A stretch of 64,000 nucleotides of DNA from Spirosoma endophyticum (GTDB taxonomy: Bacteria; Bacteroidota; Bacteroidia; Cytophagales; Spirosomataceae). The translations under genes were made by a program, and so were the position numbers. The notes beneath the pieces are model-generated. The model worked only from the letters and a program-made list of their open reading frames with translations. It was not told the origin of the DNA and did no database searches. The stretch lies in the NCBI RefSeq assembly GCF_900112365.1, contig NZ_FOLQ01000005.1:156562-220561 (forward strand), given 5' to 3'. This document shows positions 1-8,274 of the stretch, piece after piece; the first letter of the stretch is position 1; every line of letters starts with the position of its first letter.

Positions 1-683
1 CTATCCATGTTCTCACCCAGTTGCCGTCCGTGAAAGACGCCGTCGCCTGGTTCAGCGAGCATACGCAGCCCGATCTGGCCTTCATGGATATTCATCTGGA
101 AGACGGACTGGCTTTTCGTATTTTCGAACAACTCAGCCTGACCGTACCGGTTATTTTCACGACAGCCTACGACGAATACGTACTAAAAGCCTTCAAGGTC
201 AATAGTGTCGATTACCTGTTGAAACCGGTTGACTATGAGGAATTGGTAGCGGCTATGGAAAAATTCAAAACCATTCGAGGACAACCCGTACTTCCCGACC
301 TGAATGCCCTGCTCCAGTTGATCCAAAAGCCGCAGACGAGCAGTTTCAAAGAGCGGTTCATGGTCACGATCGGCACCAAAATTCACAGCATTGAGGTGGC
401 TGACATCGCTTATTGCTATTCAGAGGAAAAGGCGACGTTCCTGGTCACCAAAGCGGGACAGTTACTTCCGCTCGAATACAGTTTGGATCAGCTATCGGGA
501 CTGGTTAATCCAGGCCATTTTTTTCGGGTGAATCGTCAATTCCTTGTCGCCAGAACCGCCATTCAAGCCGTTCATGCATATTCGGCGGGGAAACTCAAAC
601 TCGATCTGCTACCAGTCTCCCGCCATGAAGTGTTTGTCAGCATGAGCCGTCTGTCAGAGTTCAAGGACTGGCTGGGTCGTTAG
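1..683 (+). CDS. LytTR-family response regulator, 5' end missing
   Basis: This is the C-terminal part of a two-component response regulator. The reading frame is open to the first base of the window, so the true start lies upstream; the TTG at 21 is not a likely start. The visible receiver half carries the phospho-acceptor aspartate in FMDIHLEDG (codon at 87-89), the switch region VIFTTAYDEY and the conserved lysine of DYLLKPVDY. A LytTR DNA-binding domain follows, from about RFMVTIGTKI to the end, with the typical FRVNRQFLV motif. In Bacteroidota such regulators usually pair with an inner-membrane 7TMR/His-kinase encoded next door, here probably upstream of the window. Nothing in the window shows its target. 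Confidence 0.93.
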   Translation, partial: IHVLTQLPSVKDAVAWFSEHTQPDLAFMDIHLEDGLAFRIFEQLSLTVPVIFTTAYDEYVLKAFKVNSVDYLLKPVDYEELVAAMEKFKTIRGQPVLPDLNALLQLIQKPQTSSFKERFMVTIGTKIHSIEVADIAYCYSEEKATFLVTKAGQLLPLEYSLDQLSGLVNPGHFFRVNRQFLVARTAIQAVHAYSAGKLKLDLLPVSRHEVFVSMSRLSEFKDWLGR

Positions 684-842
684 CACGTACCAATCAAAAT
701 ATTAGCCTACCAACGCCTTTTCTAGACAGAATTAGCCTACAATCCTTTATATTTCATCAAATTATTCAATATATACTTGGCATTCTACATAAATAGTTAG
801 TAGCCAACAACCAATGCCCCTTCAGACCTATTCCTTTCCCTC

Positions 843-3800
843 ATGAAAAAAATTACTTGCCTAATCTGGATGCTTCCGGCCTTAGCGTTTGCCCAACCCT
901 CTACGCTCAAAAATGGATTTCAGGCCCCGCCTGATGCCGCCAAGCCCCGTGTTTGGTGGCATTGGATGAACGGCAACATCACCAAAGAAGGTATTACCAA
1001 AGACCTCGAATGGATGAAGCGCGTCGGTATTGGCGGCTTTCAGAACTTCGACGCCAGCCTGCTGACGCCTAACGTAACGCCCAAAAAGCTGGTGTTCATG
1101 ACCCCCGAATGGAAAAACGCCTTTAAGCACACCACCGATCTGGCTCAGAAACTGGGTCTCGAAATGGCCATTGCCGGGTCGCCGGGTTGGAGCGTAACGG
1201 GTGGCCCGTGGGTGCCCGCCAGCGACGCCATGAAAAAATACGTCTGGTCCGAAACGCGGGTGACGGGCGGGCAGGCTTTCTCGGGCAAACTGCCCCAGCC
1301 ACCAGCGACAACGGGCAAGTTCCAGAATGTGGCCGCCGTAGGCAGTATGATTGGTGGACCAGCAAGTAACGTACCAGAGCCAACCTATTACGCCGATGCC
1401 GCTGTAATTGCTTATCGCCTGCCGGCCACGGAGAAGTCTGTAGCGTCGCTGAATCCAAAAATCACCTCGAGTGGCGGTACGTTCAGCCTGGTCGAATTGA
1501 CCGATGGCGACCTGGCCAATACCAAGGTGCTGCCACCGATGGAAGTTGGGCAGGATATGTGGATACAATATGAATTCGATAGTCCACAGACGATCAAGGC
1601 GTTTACCATCGTAGGCTCAGCTGCGGCTGGTGAGCTGGCCGAATTCAGAGGAATGCCCGACAACCGGATGCTGAAAGTGAGCGACGACGGCGTGAATTTC
1701 CGGGACGTAGTGATTATCCGGGGCAGTACGATTCCTCAAAGCACCATGGGTATTCTGCCTACGACGGCTAAATATTTCCGGTTTACGTTTAAAACCGAGA
1801 AACCCGAAGGCAATCCCTTTGCCGCTATGATGGGGGGGCGTACTGAATCCGGAAAGCCGCAGGGCGTGCCCGTAGCCGAACTGGTGCTGCACAATACCGA
1901 CCGTGTAGACCTGTTTGAACAAAAAGCTGGTTTCAGCGCCTGGCAGGAAACCACACACTCACTGATCAAGCCCGGTGCTGACGCCATTCCTACCCAGGAC
2001 GTAGTGGATTTGACGGCCAAAATGAGCACCGACGGTACGTTAAACTGGACTCCTCCCGCCGGTAACTGGGTCGTAATACGATTAGGCTACTCGATCACGG
2101 GTCGAAAAAATCACCCGGCTTCGCCCGAAGCTACGGGTCTGGAAGTGGATAAGCTCGACAATGTAGCAGTCCGAAAATACATCGATACGTATCTGGACAT
2201 GTACAAGGATGCCACGGGTGGGCAGATGGGCGCAAAGGGACTGCAATACATGGTGCTGGATAGCTACGAAGCGGGCCATATGACCTGGACAAAGGCCATG
2301 CCCGAAGAGTTTCTGAAACGACGAGGCTATGACATCAAGCCCTGGCTTCCTGTGTTGACAGGGCGTATAGTGAAGAGTGCCGAAGAGAGTGAGAAATTTC
2401 TGTGGGATTTCCGCAAGACCATCGGCGAACTGATCGTCGACAATCACTACGATGTGATCGGCGATGCCCTGCACGCTCGTGGCATGAAGCGCTACACGGA
2501 GTCGCACGAAAATGGTCGGATTTACCTGGCCGATGGCATGGATGTGAAACGTAAAGCCGAGATTCCTATGTCGGCCATGTGGACACCGGGCAGCCTGGCG
2601 GGTGGCGGAGACGAAGAAGTACGTAGTGAAGCCGACATTCGGGAGGCCGCTTCGGTGGCGCATATCTATGGGCAGAATTTGGTAGCGGCTGAGTCGATGA
2701 CATCCATTCAAAATGCGTTTAGCTGGCATCCCGAGAAGCTTAAGCGTACCGCCGATCTGGAAATGGCATCGGGCCTGAATCGCTTTGTGATTCATACCTC
2801 AGTACACCAGCCGCTGGATGACAAGAAACCCGGTTTTTCGCTCGGACCTTTCGGACAGTATTTTACCCGACAGGAAACCTGGGCTGAGCAGGCAAAACCC
2901 TGGATGGATTACCTCGGCCGCAGTTGCTTTTTACTGCAACAGGGCAAACCCGTTGTGGACGTATTGTACTATTATGGCGAGAACAACAACATCACGCAGG
3001 TATTTGCTCAAAAACTGCCCGCCATCCCGGCTGGCTACGCGTTTGACTTTGCCAACTCATCTGTAGTAAAGAATACGCTACGTGTTGAAGGAGGTAAAAT
3101 CAGCACGCCCAGCGGTCAGCAATACCGACTGCTGGTATTGGACTCTTCGGCAAGAACGATGACGCTACCCGTGCTGAAAAAACTGGGAGAACTGGTTAAA
3201 TCAGGCATGAAAGTGGCGGGGGTTAAACCCGAACGATCGCCTAGCCTAACCGATAATGCAGCGGAATTTACTACGTTGGTGAACCAGATCTGGAGCAACC
3301 CGAACGTATCAATGAAACCGGTGGAAGCTATGTTGAAAGAGATGAGTATTCAGCCGGATGTGGATGTTTCTGGAGCCAAATCGAAGGTACTGTATATTCA
3401 CCGCCAAACCGCCGACACCGACCTCTACTGGCTCGATAACCGCAGCGAGAACCCGAATGAGGCCACTGTCAGCTTCCGCGTGACGGGTAAAGTGCCGGAA
3501 CTCTGGAATCCCCAGACGGGCAAAACCTCTACCGTGTCCTATCAAATTAAAGACGGTCGCACAATTGTGTCCCTCAAATTTGAATCGTGGGAAGCGTATT
3601 TTATTGTCTTCCGCGACAAAGCAACGGTTGCTTCCTATATTAAACCTGCCATTACGGAATCGCCCGTTGCCAACGTAGCGAGTGTCTGGACGGTAAACTT
3701 TCAGGAAGGCCGGGGCGCTCCCCAGAAAGCCACGTTTACTACGTTGTCGTCGTTGACAGAACATGCCGATCCGGGTGTCAAATACTTTTCCGGTACGGCC

Positions 3801-4172
3801 GCCTACGACAATACGTTCGACATGCCAACAGTCACTAAGAACGCGTCGTACATTCTTGATCTGGGTGAGGTGAAGAATATCGCCGAGGTGATTGTGAATG
3901 GCAAGAACGTGGGTACGGTCTGGAAAAAGCCCTTCCGCATCGACATAACTGATGCCCTGAAAACCGGACGCAATACCGTTCAGATACAGGTAACCAACCT
4001 GTGGGTCAACCGCTTGATCGGCGACGCCCAACCCGGTGTGACCAACAAGATTACGTTCACTACGTTGCCGTTTTACAAAGCTGACGCTCCCCTACTGCCG
4101 TCTGGCCTGTTAGGACCCGTTCGCGTGCTGGCAGCTACACCTGCTTCGGCCACCAATGAGGTGAAGCGGTAA
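843..4172 (+). CDS. GH106 alpha-L-rhamnosidase-like glycoside hydrolase
   Basis: A large (1109 aa) exported enzyme expected to remove alpha-linked L-rhamnose from plant or microbial polysaccharides. The N-terminus is a signal peptide (MKKITCLIWMLPALAFAQ). The mature start has the hallmark PRVWWHWMNGNIT segment, followed by GITKDLEWMKRVGIGGFQ and AIAGSPGWSVTGGPWV, which I recognise from the GH106 family. The C-terminal part has beta-sandwich character (LDLGEVKNIAEVIVNGKNVG, a galactose-binding-like segment). The length fits the family. It lies 110 bp upstream of a Tat-type TIM-barrel isomerase in the same direction, which suggests joint sugar use. No SusC/SusD pair is nearby, so this is not a full polysaccharide utilisation locus within the window. 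The substrate is inferred from family only. Confidence 0.88.
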   Translation: MKKITCLIWMLPALAFAQPSTLKNGFQAPPDAAKPRVWWHWMNGNITKEGITKDLEWMKRVGIGGFQNFDASLLTPNVTPKKLVFMTPEWKNAFKHTTDLAQKLGLEMAIAGSPGWSVTGGPWVPASDAMKKYVWSETRVTGGQAFSGKLPQPPATTGKFQNVAAVGSMIGGPASNVPEPTYYADAAVIAYRLPATEKSVASLNPKITSSGGTFSLVELTDGDLANTKVLPPMEVGQDMWIQYEFDSPQTIKAFTIVGSAAAGELAEFRGMPDNRMLKVSDDGVNFRDVVIIRGSTIPQSTMGILPTTAKYFRFTFKTEKPEGNPFAAMMGGRTESGKPQGVPVAELVLHNTDRVDLFEQKAGFSAWQETTHSLIKPGADAIPTQDVVDLTAKMSTDGTLNWTPPAGNWVVIRLGYSITGRKNHPASPEATGLEVDKLDNVAVRKYIDTYLDMYKDATGGQMGAKGLQYMVLDSYEAGHMTWTKAMPEEFLKRRGYDIKPWLPVLTGRIVKSAEESEKFLWDFRKTIGELIVDNHYDVIGDALHARGMKRYTESHENGRIYLADGMDVKRKAEIPMSAMWTPGSLAGGGDEEVRSEADIREAASVAHIYGQNLVAAESMTSIQNAFSWHPEKLKRTADLEMASGLNRFVIHTSVHQPLDDKKPGFSLGPFGQYFTRQETWAEQAKPWMDYLGRSCFLLQQGKPVVDVLYYYGENNNITQVFAQKLPAIPAGYAFDFANSSVVKNTLRVEGGKISTPSGQQYRLLVLDSSARTMTLPVLKKLGELVKSGMKVAGVKPERSPSLTDNAAEFTTLVNQIWSNPNVSMKPVEAMLKEMSIQPDVDVSGAKSKVLYIHRQTADTDLYWLDNRSENPNEATVSFRVTGKVPELWNPQTGKTSTVSYQIKDGRTIVSLKFESWEAYFIVFRDKATVASYIKPAITESPVANVASVWTVNFQEGRGAPQKATFTTLSSLTEHADPGVKYFSGTAAYDNTFDMPTVTKNASYILDLGEVKNIAEVIVNGKNVGTVWKKPFRIDITDALKTGRNTVQIQVTNLWVNRLIGDAQPGVTNKITFTTLPFYKADAPLLPSGLLGPVRVLAATPASATNEVKR

Positions 4173-4282
4173 TCAGGCATGTACTGGCTAAAAGCTGTGT
4201 GCTTACCGCCAGCCAAAAGTATTTGCTCAGGAGTAACTGCTTTATACGCCTATAACCCAATCAAGTCTACCGCATTTAAGAC

Positions 4283-5320
4283 ATGAAAAATCAACCAACA
4301 CGTCGCCAGTTTTTGGGCGCTACGGCAGCGCTCGTTGCCGGGACAGTAGTGAGCGCGAACAAATTGTTTGGTGCACCAGCCATTATCCGAAACCTGGGCA
4401 AGCCCAACTCGCTGATCAACGGTGTACAGATTGGCGTCATTACGTATTCGTTCCGGGAAATGCCCGACCAAAGCGCCGAAGCCACGTTGAAATACGTACT
4501 GGATTGTGGAATCAGTGCCATTGAATTGATGGGTGGCCCTGCCGAAACGTTTGCGGGTGCACCGAAAAATTCGGTCGATATGAAGACAATCTTTCCATTG
4601 ATGCGGAAACGGCGCGAAAACCAGACGCTAACCGAAGACGAACAGAAAACGCTGGCCGACGCGGATGCGCAGACGAAAGCTTATCGGGAGGAGATGGCAA
4701 AATGGCGAATTTCTGCTCCTATGGATAAGTTCGAGAAGGTTCGCAAGATGTATAATCAGGCAGGCGTCACCATCTATGGATTCAAACCCGATGCGTTTGG
4801 CATTCAGAATACCGATGCTGATATTGATTATGGAATGCGGGCGGCTAAAATATTGGGTGCCAATCAAGTAACGGTCGAACACCCCGCCAACGATGCACAA
4901 ACGCTCAGGCTGGGTCAGATGGCGGTGAAACACGGTTTACGGGTAGGTTATCACGGTCATGAGCAGCAGACGCCTACTTTCTGGGATACCGCATTGGCCC
5001 AATCGCCGGGCAATGCCATGAATTTTGATCTAGGTCACTACGTAGCCGCCGGTCAACCTGATCCACTGGGATTAATTCGTCAGAAGCACGATCGTATTGC
5101 CAGTATGCACATCAAAGACCGCCAGCTACCGGCGAATGGCAAGGGTAACCTGCCCTGGGGCCAGGGCGATACGCCTTTACTCCCCGTATTGCAACTGATG
5201 CGTGAGCAGAAATACAAGTTCCCGGCGACGGTCGAGTTAGAATATCAGGTACCCGCAGGCTCAAACTCAGTCGCCGAAGTAAAAAAATGCGTGGACTTTT
5301 GCCGGAATGCGTTGAGTTAG
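4283..5320 (+). CDS. Sugar phosphate isomerase/epimerase-like TIM-barrel protein with Tat signal
   Basis: A 345-aa protein of the xylose-isomerase-like TIM-barrel superfamily (AP endonuclease 2 fold). The N-terminus TRRQFLGATAALVAGTVV is a twin-arginine signal, so the protein is probably folded before export to the periplasm. Likely metal-ligand positions are visible along the barrel: YHGHEQ, NFDLGHYVAAG, MHIKDRQ and VELEYQ. A charged insertion (MRKRRENQTLTEDEQKTLAD) interrupts the early barrel. It follows the GH106 gene in the same direction, consistent with processing of a released sugar. The exact substrate cannot be told from sequence. The gene ends just before a 26-bp perfect inverted repeat. 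Confidence 0.85.
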   Translation: MKNQPTRRQFLGATAALVAGTVVSANKLFGAPAIIRNLGKPNSLINGVQIGVITYSFREMPDQSAEATLKYVLDCGISAIELMGGPAETFAGAPKNSVDMKTIFPLMRKRRENQTLTEDEQKTLADADAQTKAYREEMAKWRISAPMDKFEKVRKMYNQAGVTIYGFKPDAFGIQNTDADIDYGMRAAKILGANQVTVEHPANDAQTLRLGQMAVKHGLRVGYHGHEQQTPTFWDTALAQSPGNAMNFDLGHYVAAGQPDPLGLIRQKHDRIASMHIKDRQLPANGKGNLPWGQGDTPLLPVLQLMREQKYKFPATVELEYQVPAGSNSVAEVKKCVDFCRNALS

Positions 5321-5334
5321 GGGTATAAGCTTCA

Positions 5335-5406
5335 GTAACAGCGGGTTAAAACCCGGCGCAAGTGGCAAGAACTAATGCACTGCGCCGGGTTTTAACCCGC
5401 TGTTAC
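5335..5406. repeat. Nested inverted repeat, GTAA-GCGGG family, copy 1
   Basis: Perfect 26-bp arms at 5335-5360 and 5381-5406 around a 20-base loop. Each arm itself contains the palindrome CGGGTTAAAACCCG, so the structure is nested. It sits between the convergent genes ending at 5320 and 5428 and probably acts as a bidirectional terminator. It shares GTAA..GCGGG and CCCG with the repeats at 44388-44438 and 44795-44870. Confidence 0.9.
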
Positions 5407-5427
5407 GTCTTATATAATTCGCAGCCA

Positions 5428-5766
5428 TCATTTTCCAATGATTTCTTTGCGATGGGTTAATCCCCAATAATGGAGTTCGTCCATCACCTTCTCCAGCGAC
5501 TTTCCATGCGCGGTAATGGCGTATTCCACCGTCGGAGGGAACGTAGCATGGACCGTTCGTTGAATCAATTTATTCGCTTCCAGATTCTTCAACTCTTTCG
5601 ACAGGGTTTTGTCGGTAATCCCGGGGACTTCCTTTGATAGTTGCTTAAAACGCTTGTTCCCTGCGGATAAAGCAAACAATATGAGCAGTTTCCATCTGCC
5701 TTCCAGAGCTTCTAACGCATCTTTGATAGAAAGAGCGGTTTTAGGACATCCACCTTTGGTCAACAT
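5428..5766 (-). CDS. HxlR-family winged-helix transcriptional regulator
   Basis: A 112-aa DNA-binding regulator of the HxlR/MarR-like group. Visible features are the N-terminal conserved cysteine (GGCPKTALSIKDALEALEGRWKL is the family start, with Cys7), the recognition-helix region GITDKTLSKELKNLE and the wing (PPTVEYAITAHGKSL). In known HxlR members such as YodB, QorR and HypR the N-terminal cysteine senses quinones or other electrophiles. Whether this one does is inference. It is divergent from a DoxX-type gene, and an 18-bp perfect palindrome between them is a good operator candidate. Confidence 0.93.
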   Translation of the reverse strand: MLTKGGCPKTALSIKDALEALEGRWKLLILFALSAGNKRFKQLSKEVPGITDKTLSKELKNLEANKLIQRTVHATFPPTVEYAITAHGKSLEKVMDELHYWGLTHRKEIIGK

Positions 5767-5803
5767 GTATTTGTTTCTGGATTGGTAAATTTTACGATAC
5801 TAT

Positions 5804-5829
5804 CCCATTGGATAGCGCTATCCAACGGG
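5804..5829. promoter_or_regulatory. Probable HxlR operator palindrome
   Basis: The core TTGGATAGCGCTATCCAA (5808-5825) is a perfect 18-bp palindrome. It extends to 26 bp with one mismatch (CCCA/CGGG flanks). It lies between the divergent HxlR gene and the DoxX gene, 32-57 bp upstream of the -7 box for the latter. HxlR regulators bind dyad sites of this size, so control of both genes is likely. Confidence 0.65.
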
Positions 5830-5860
5830 GAAGTACTATCTGGCGGCTAGCAAATGTAAA

Positions 5861-5868
5861 TACTTTTG
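5861..5868 (+). promoter_or_regulatory. Bacteroidota -7 box (TACTTTTG)
   Basis: This matches the Bacteroidota consensus TAnnTTTG exactly and stands in front of the DoxX-type gene. Transcription would start near 5873. That leaves only about 4 bases before the ATG at 5877, but 22 before the ATG at 5895, and so supports the later start. No clear -33 TTG element was seen. Confidence 0.5.
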
Positions 5869-5894
5869 GGACTTGAATGATTGATGATCCAAAC

Positions 5895-6305
5895 ATGTCA
5901 AGTCAACAAAAACCGGCGAAAGCCATCCATAGTATCCTTTGGGTAACGCAAGTAATTTTAGCGGCTACTTTTATTTGGGCGGCCGCTATGAAATTGTTTC
6001 AGCCCGTTGAAAAACTCGCTGCCATGTGGCCCTGGACAGATCAGATTCCCGGAACTTTGGTCAAACTTACCGGGGTCGCTGATTTAATAGGTGCCATTGG
6101 GTTAATTCTACCCTCACTGCTACGTATCAGGCCAAGACTTACACCCATTGCAGCCATTGGCATTATTCTGCTTATGATTAGCGCCAGTATTTTCCACATG
6201 GCAAGAGGAGAAGTTACACAAATAGGCCCAAATATCGTTTTTGCTGGTATGGCTGCTTTTGTAGCGTGGGGAAGGTTTACCAAAGCACCGATAGCACCAA
6301 AATGA
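5895..6305 (+). CDS. DoxX-family integral membrane protein
   Basis: A small membrane protein with about four hydrophobic helices (SILWVTQVILAATFIWAAAMK, LVKLTGVADLIGAIGLILP, LTPIAAIGIILLMISASIF, IVFAGMAAFVAW). This is the DoxX-like layout, with the conserved GVADLIGAIGLILP segment. An in-frame ATG at 5877 would add six residues; 5895 is preferred because of the promoter position. DoxX relatives are linked to quinone or thiol redox processes in some bacteria, but the role here is unknown. It is divergent from the HxlR regulator with a shared putative operator, and is followed by an AraC regulator 38 bp downstream. Confidence 0.85.
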   Translation: MSSQQKPAKAIHSILWVTQVILAATFIWAAAMKLFQPVEKLAAMWPWTDQIPGTLVKLTGVADLIGAIGLILPSLLRIRPRLTPIAAIGIILLMISASIFHMARGEVTQIGPNIVFAGMAAFVAWGRFTKAPIAPK

Positions 6306-6343
6306 AAACAATCGATTCGTTCAGTTGATAACTATTTTTAGCC

Positions 6344-7258
6344 ATGAAAAACACGCAACCTCAACGCATTAAAACAATAACGGAATACCATCAGCTCCTT
6401 AGTCTTCCAAAACCGGAGCATCCGTTGATCAGCCTGGTCAGTTTTGACGAGATTAAACGCGTGTCAGGCGATAACCTAACAAGCCGCACCCATGATTTTT
6501 ACTCCATCGCGCTGAAACGGAATTTCAATGGCAAGATGAAATACGGGCAACAGGAATATGATTTTGACGAAGGGGTCATGATCTTCATTTCGCCCGGTCA
6601 GGTTTTTTCAATTGAGGCCGATAAAGATGTAAAACATACAGGCTGGCTCTTACTGATCCATCCTGATTATTTATGGAATACGCCTTTGGCCAAAACCATA
6701 AAGCAGTATGAGTATTTTAACTATTCGGTCAATGAAGCCCTGCATCTTTCGGAAAAGGAAGAAGGAATGATCACCGGTATCATGCAAAACATTGGTCAGG
6801 AATATCACTCAAACATCGATAAATTCAGTCAGAACGTCATTATCGCCCAGCTTGAGTTATTGCTGACCTACGCTGATCGGTTTTATCATCGCCAATTCAT
6901 CACCCGAAAAATTACGAACCATAAAGTCCTTGATCGGCTGGAAACGATTCTCACAGACTATTTCAATAGCGACGCTTTGGTGAAACATGGCGTACCCACG
7001 GTTCACTACGTTGCCGACGCCTTGAACGTATCACCCAATTATTTGAGCGTATTGCTAAACGTGTTGACCGGCCAAAGTACCCAGCAACACATACACGACA
7101 AGTTGATCGAGAAAGCGAAAGAAAAGTTATCTACTACCGCTCTATCGGTCAGTGAAATTGCCTATGAACTTGGGTTTGAACATTCGCAGTCGTTCAGCAA
7201 ATTATTCAAAAGCAAGACCAATCATTCGCCTTTGGAATTCCGGCAGTCGTTCAATTAA
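6344..7258 (+). CDS. AraC-family transcriptional regulator (copy 1)
   Basis: A 304-aa regulator with an N-terminal cupin-like sensing part (QEYDFDEGVMIFISPGQVF) and a C-terminal AraC double helix-turn-helix from about residue 205 (VHYVADALNVSPNYLSVLL, then LSVSEIAYELGFEHSQSFSK and the closing FKSKTNHSPLEFRQSFN). The regulator at 12203-13123 is a close paralog with the same layout and nearly the same C-terminus. The gene precedes an NmrA-type reductase, as its paralog follows one. AraC regulators of this type often control the neighbouring oxidoreductase gene. Confidence 0.94.
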   Translation: MKNTQPQRIKTITEYHQLLSLPKPEHPLISLVSFDEIKRVSGDNLTSRTHDFYSIALKRNFNGKMKYGQQEYDFDEGVMIFISPGQVFSIEADKDVKHTGWLLLIHPDYLWNTPLAKTIKQYEYFNYSVNEALHLSEKEEGMITGIMQNIGQEYHSNIDKFSQNVIIAQLELLLTYADRFYHRQFITRKITNHKVLDRLETILTDYFNSDALVKHGVPTVHYVADALNVSPNYLSVLLNVLTGQSTQQHIHDKLIEKAKEKLSTTALSVSEIAYELGFEHSQSFSKLFKSKTNHSPLEFRQSFN

Positions 7259-7362
7259 CAGCCAGCCAAGAAACGGCTACAACAGTCTGAGATTACGCTA
7301 CAAGACTGAATTCTGAGGCATGGACCTTTGTGCAGCAACAAAAACAAACTACTGCTGTACAT

Positions 7363-8250
7363 ATGAAAATTATAATAACAGGTTCGTTAGGGCATATCGG
7401 CAAGCCACTGGCCGAGGAGTTAGTACAGAAAGGTCATGCCGTCACGGTAATCAGCAGCAAGCCAGACAGGCAATCAGCAATTGAAATGCTGGGAGCTACC
7501 GCAGCCATTGGCTCACTGGAAGACGTTGATTTTCTGGCCTCTACTTTCACTGACGCCGATGCTGTATTTGCGATGATACCGCCCAACTACGCTGAACCCG
7601 ATCAGGTAGCGTATTACAGAAGAATCGGCAGCAACTATGCACGAGCCATTAAAAATTCGGGCGTAAGTCATGTGGTTCACCTCAGCAGCTACGGTGCGCA
7701 TCTAGCCAAAGGCACCGGCTTTATCCTTGGCTCCTACCATACCGAAAGCATTTTGAATGAGCTGTCAGACGTAGCTGTCACCCACCTGCGTCCCGGTTAT
7801 TTTTATTACAATCTGTATAGTCTTGTCGATATGATCAAGGAACAGGGCATTATGGGCGCAATCTATGGTGGCGATGACAAGCTGGTGATGGTGGCCCCAA
7901 GCGATATTGCCGCTGTCGCAGCGGAGGAATTGTCGACACAGGCTGCAGGCAGGAACATACGCTACGTAGCCAGCGACGACCGTACTGCCAGCGAAGTTGC
8001 TCATGTCATAGGAGCCGCCATTGGCAAGCCGAATTTGCAATGGCTGACCTTTAGTCAGGATCAAGTGAAAGATGCCCTGACAAAGAGCGGCATGCCAGCC
8101 CCTCTTGTGGCAAACTTCGTAGAATTGGGGGCCAGTATTCACAGTGGGGCACTTCGGGAAGATTATGACCTGCATAAGCCAGCCGTTATGGGCAACGTAA
8201 AACTAGAAGAGTTTGCAAAGGAATTCGCGGCTGCTTTTCAAGAAGCGTGA
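7363..8250 (+). CDS. NmrA-like NAD(P)-binding reductase (copy 1)
   Basis: An atypical short-chain reductase with a clear N-terminal dinucleotide-binding motif (IITGSLGHIGKPLAEEL). It resembles the NmrA/HSCARG and azoreductase-like group, which lacks a standard YxxxK site. The ATG at 7363 is preferred over an upstream GTG at 7330 because the Rossmann motif then begins at residue 3, as in its paralog. It is closely related to the gene at 11300-12190: both share SYGAHL(A/D)KGTG, HLR..YIYYNLY and the end LEEFAKEFA.F. The sequence CCTTTGTGCAGCAACAAAAA upstream also resembles the leader of the paralog. Substrate unknown. Confidence 0.88.
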   Translation: MKIIITGSLGHIGKPLAEELVQKGHAVTVISSKPDRQSAIEMLGATAAIGSLEDVDFLASTFTDADAVFAMIPPNYAEPDQVAYYRRIGSNYARAIKNSGVSHVVHLSSYGAHLAKGTGFILGSYHTESILNELSDVAVTHLRPGYFYYNLYSLVDMIKEQGIMGAIYGGDDKLVMVAPSDIAAVAAEELSTQAAGRNIRYVASDDRTASEVAHVIGAAIGKPNLQWLTFSQDQVKDALTKSGMPAPLVANFVELGASIHSGALREDYDLHKPAVMGNVKLEEFAKEFAAAFQEA

Positions 8251-8274
8251 TCGTCTTTCTACATACACACAACT

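Noticed and set aside
882-1568. Long antisense open frame (228 codons) within the rhamnosidase gene
   Set aside because: The opposite strand encodes a clear GH106 protein over the whole stretch. The antisense product has no recognisable domain and its composition is that of a shadow frame. The same holds for the antisense frames at 2082-2795 and 3309-4031.
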